A stretch of DNA of 10,607 bases, taken from Dehalococcoidia bacterium. GTDB taxonomy: Bacteria > Chloroflexota > Dehalococcoidia > GIF9 > AB-539-J10. Below the pieces are notes generated by a model, which saw only the letters and a list, made by a program, of their open reading frames with translations, was not told the origin of the DNA and ran no database searches. Shown here in pieces: positions 10,569-10,607 of the stretch. Both the position numbers and the translations under genes were made by a program. The DNA is taken from the NCBI GenBank assembly GCA_029857995.1, contig JAOUFZ010000042.1, positions 1 to 10,607 on the forward strand. Reading direction: 5' to 3'. Each line of letters opens with the position of its first letter. Within the stretch, counting starts at the first letter, position 1.

Positions 10569-10607
10569 TGATATCCGAAGGCGTGCATACCGGTACCAGC
10601 TCCGATA

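Overview
The window reads as a bacterial chromosome segment. It has sigma70-like promoters, strong Shine-Dalgarno sites and two lipoproteins with a lipobox. The mix of families (a DUF2769-like Cys-rich protein, a DUF4382-like protein, InlB B-repeat and internalin-type LRR proteins, FecR and VCBS-like domains) is what I would expect from Chloroflexota of the Dehalococcoidia type. That placement is inference from gene content, not a phylogenetic result. Roughly 70% of the window is coding by my count, low for bacteria, with several 300-530 bp gaps. It looks like an accessory, patchy region.

Layout, left to right. (1) The left edge cuts a plus-strand gene whose C-terminal part has an FCYC motif and a V4R/DUF6144-like look (2-892). 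It is followed by an unrecognised 248-aa protein (990-1736). (2) A scar-like stretch holds a short HTH-like ORF (1859-2140) and a tRNA-Val(TAC)-like sequence whose two acceptor halves do not pair (2186-2258). (3) Two minus-strand genes follow: a 94-aa Cys/Met-rich protein (2340-2624) and a membrane-anchored DUF4382-like protein (3019-3603) with a clear TTGACA/TATACT promoter. (4) A long leader (about 4129-4381) with a GC-rich hairpin and a textbook intrinsic terminator precedes a 37-codon ORF. The stop of that ORF lies inside the ribosome binding site of a 539-aa LRR lipoprotein (4499-6118). A 108-aa secreted single InlB-repeat protein (6645-6971) follows, with a very similar promoter. (5) A metallo-beta-lactamase-fold protein resembling class II cyclic-nucleotide phosphodiesterases (7454-8224) converges on a two-gene minus-strand operon: a stand-alone cyclic-nucleotide-binding domain protein (9121-9531) overlapping a second MBL hydrolase (8294-9124). 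(6) A divergent intergenic region with inverted repeats leads to a FecR-type lipoprotein (9844-10395). A VCBS/cadherin-like fragment sits directly behind it in another frame (10371-10568).

How the parts may work together: the two InlB-repeat proteins probably act at the cell surface and may share regulation through near-identical promoters. The phosphodiesterase-like MBL protein and the cyclic-nucleotide-binding protein could be two halves of a local nucleotide-signal module, but adjacency is the only evidence for this. I see no CRISPR array, complete insertion sequence, rRNA gene or phage structural gene. The most unusual items are the structured leader with attenuator-like terminator and coupled small ORF, the acceptor-less tRNA, and the FecR/VCBS frame break.
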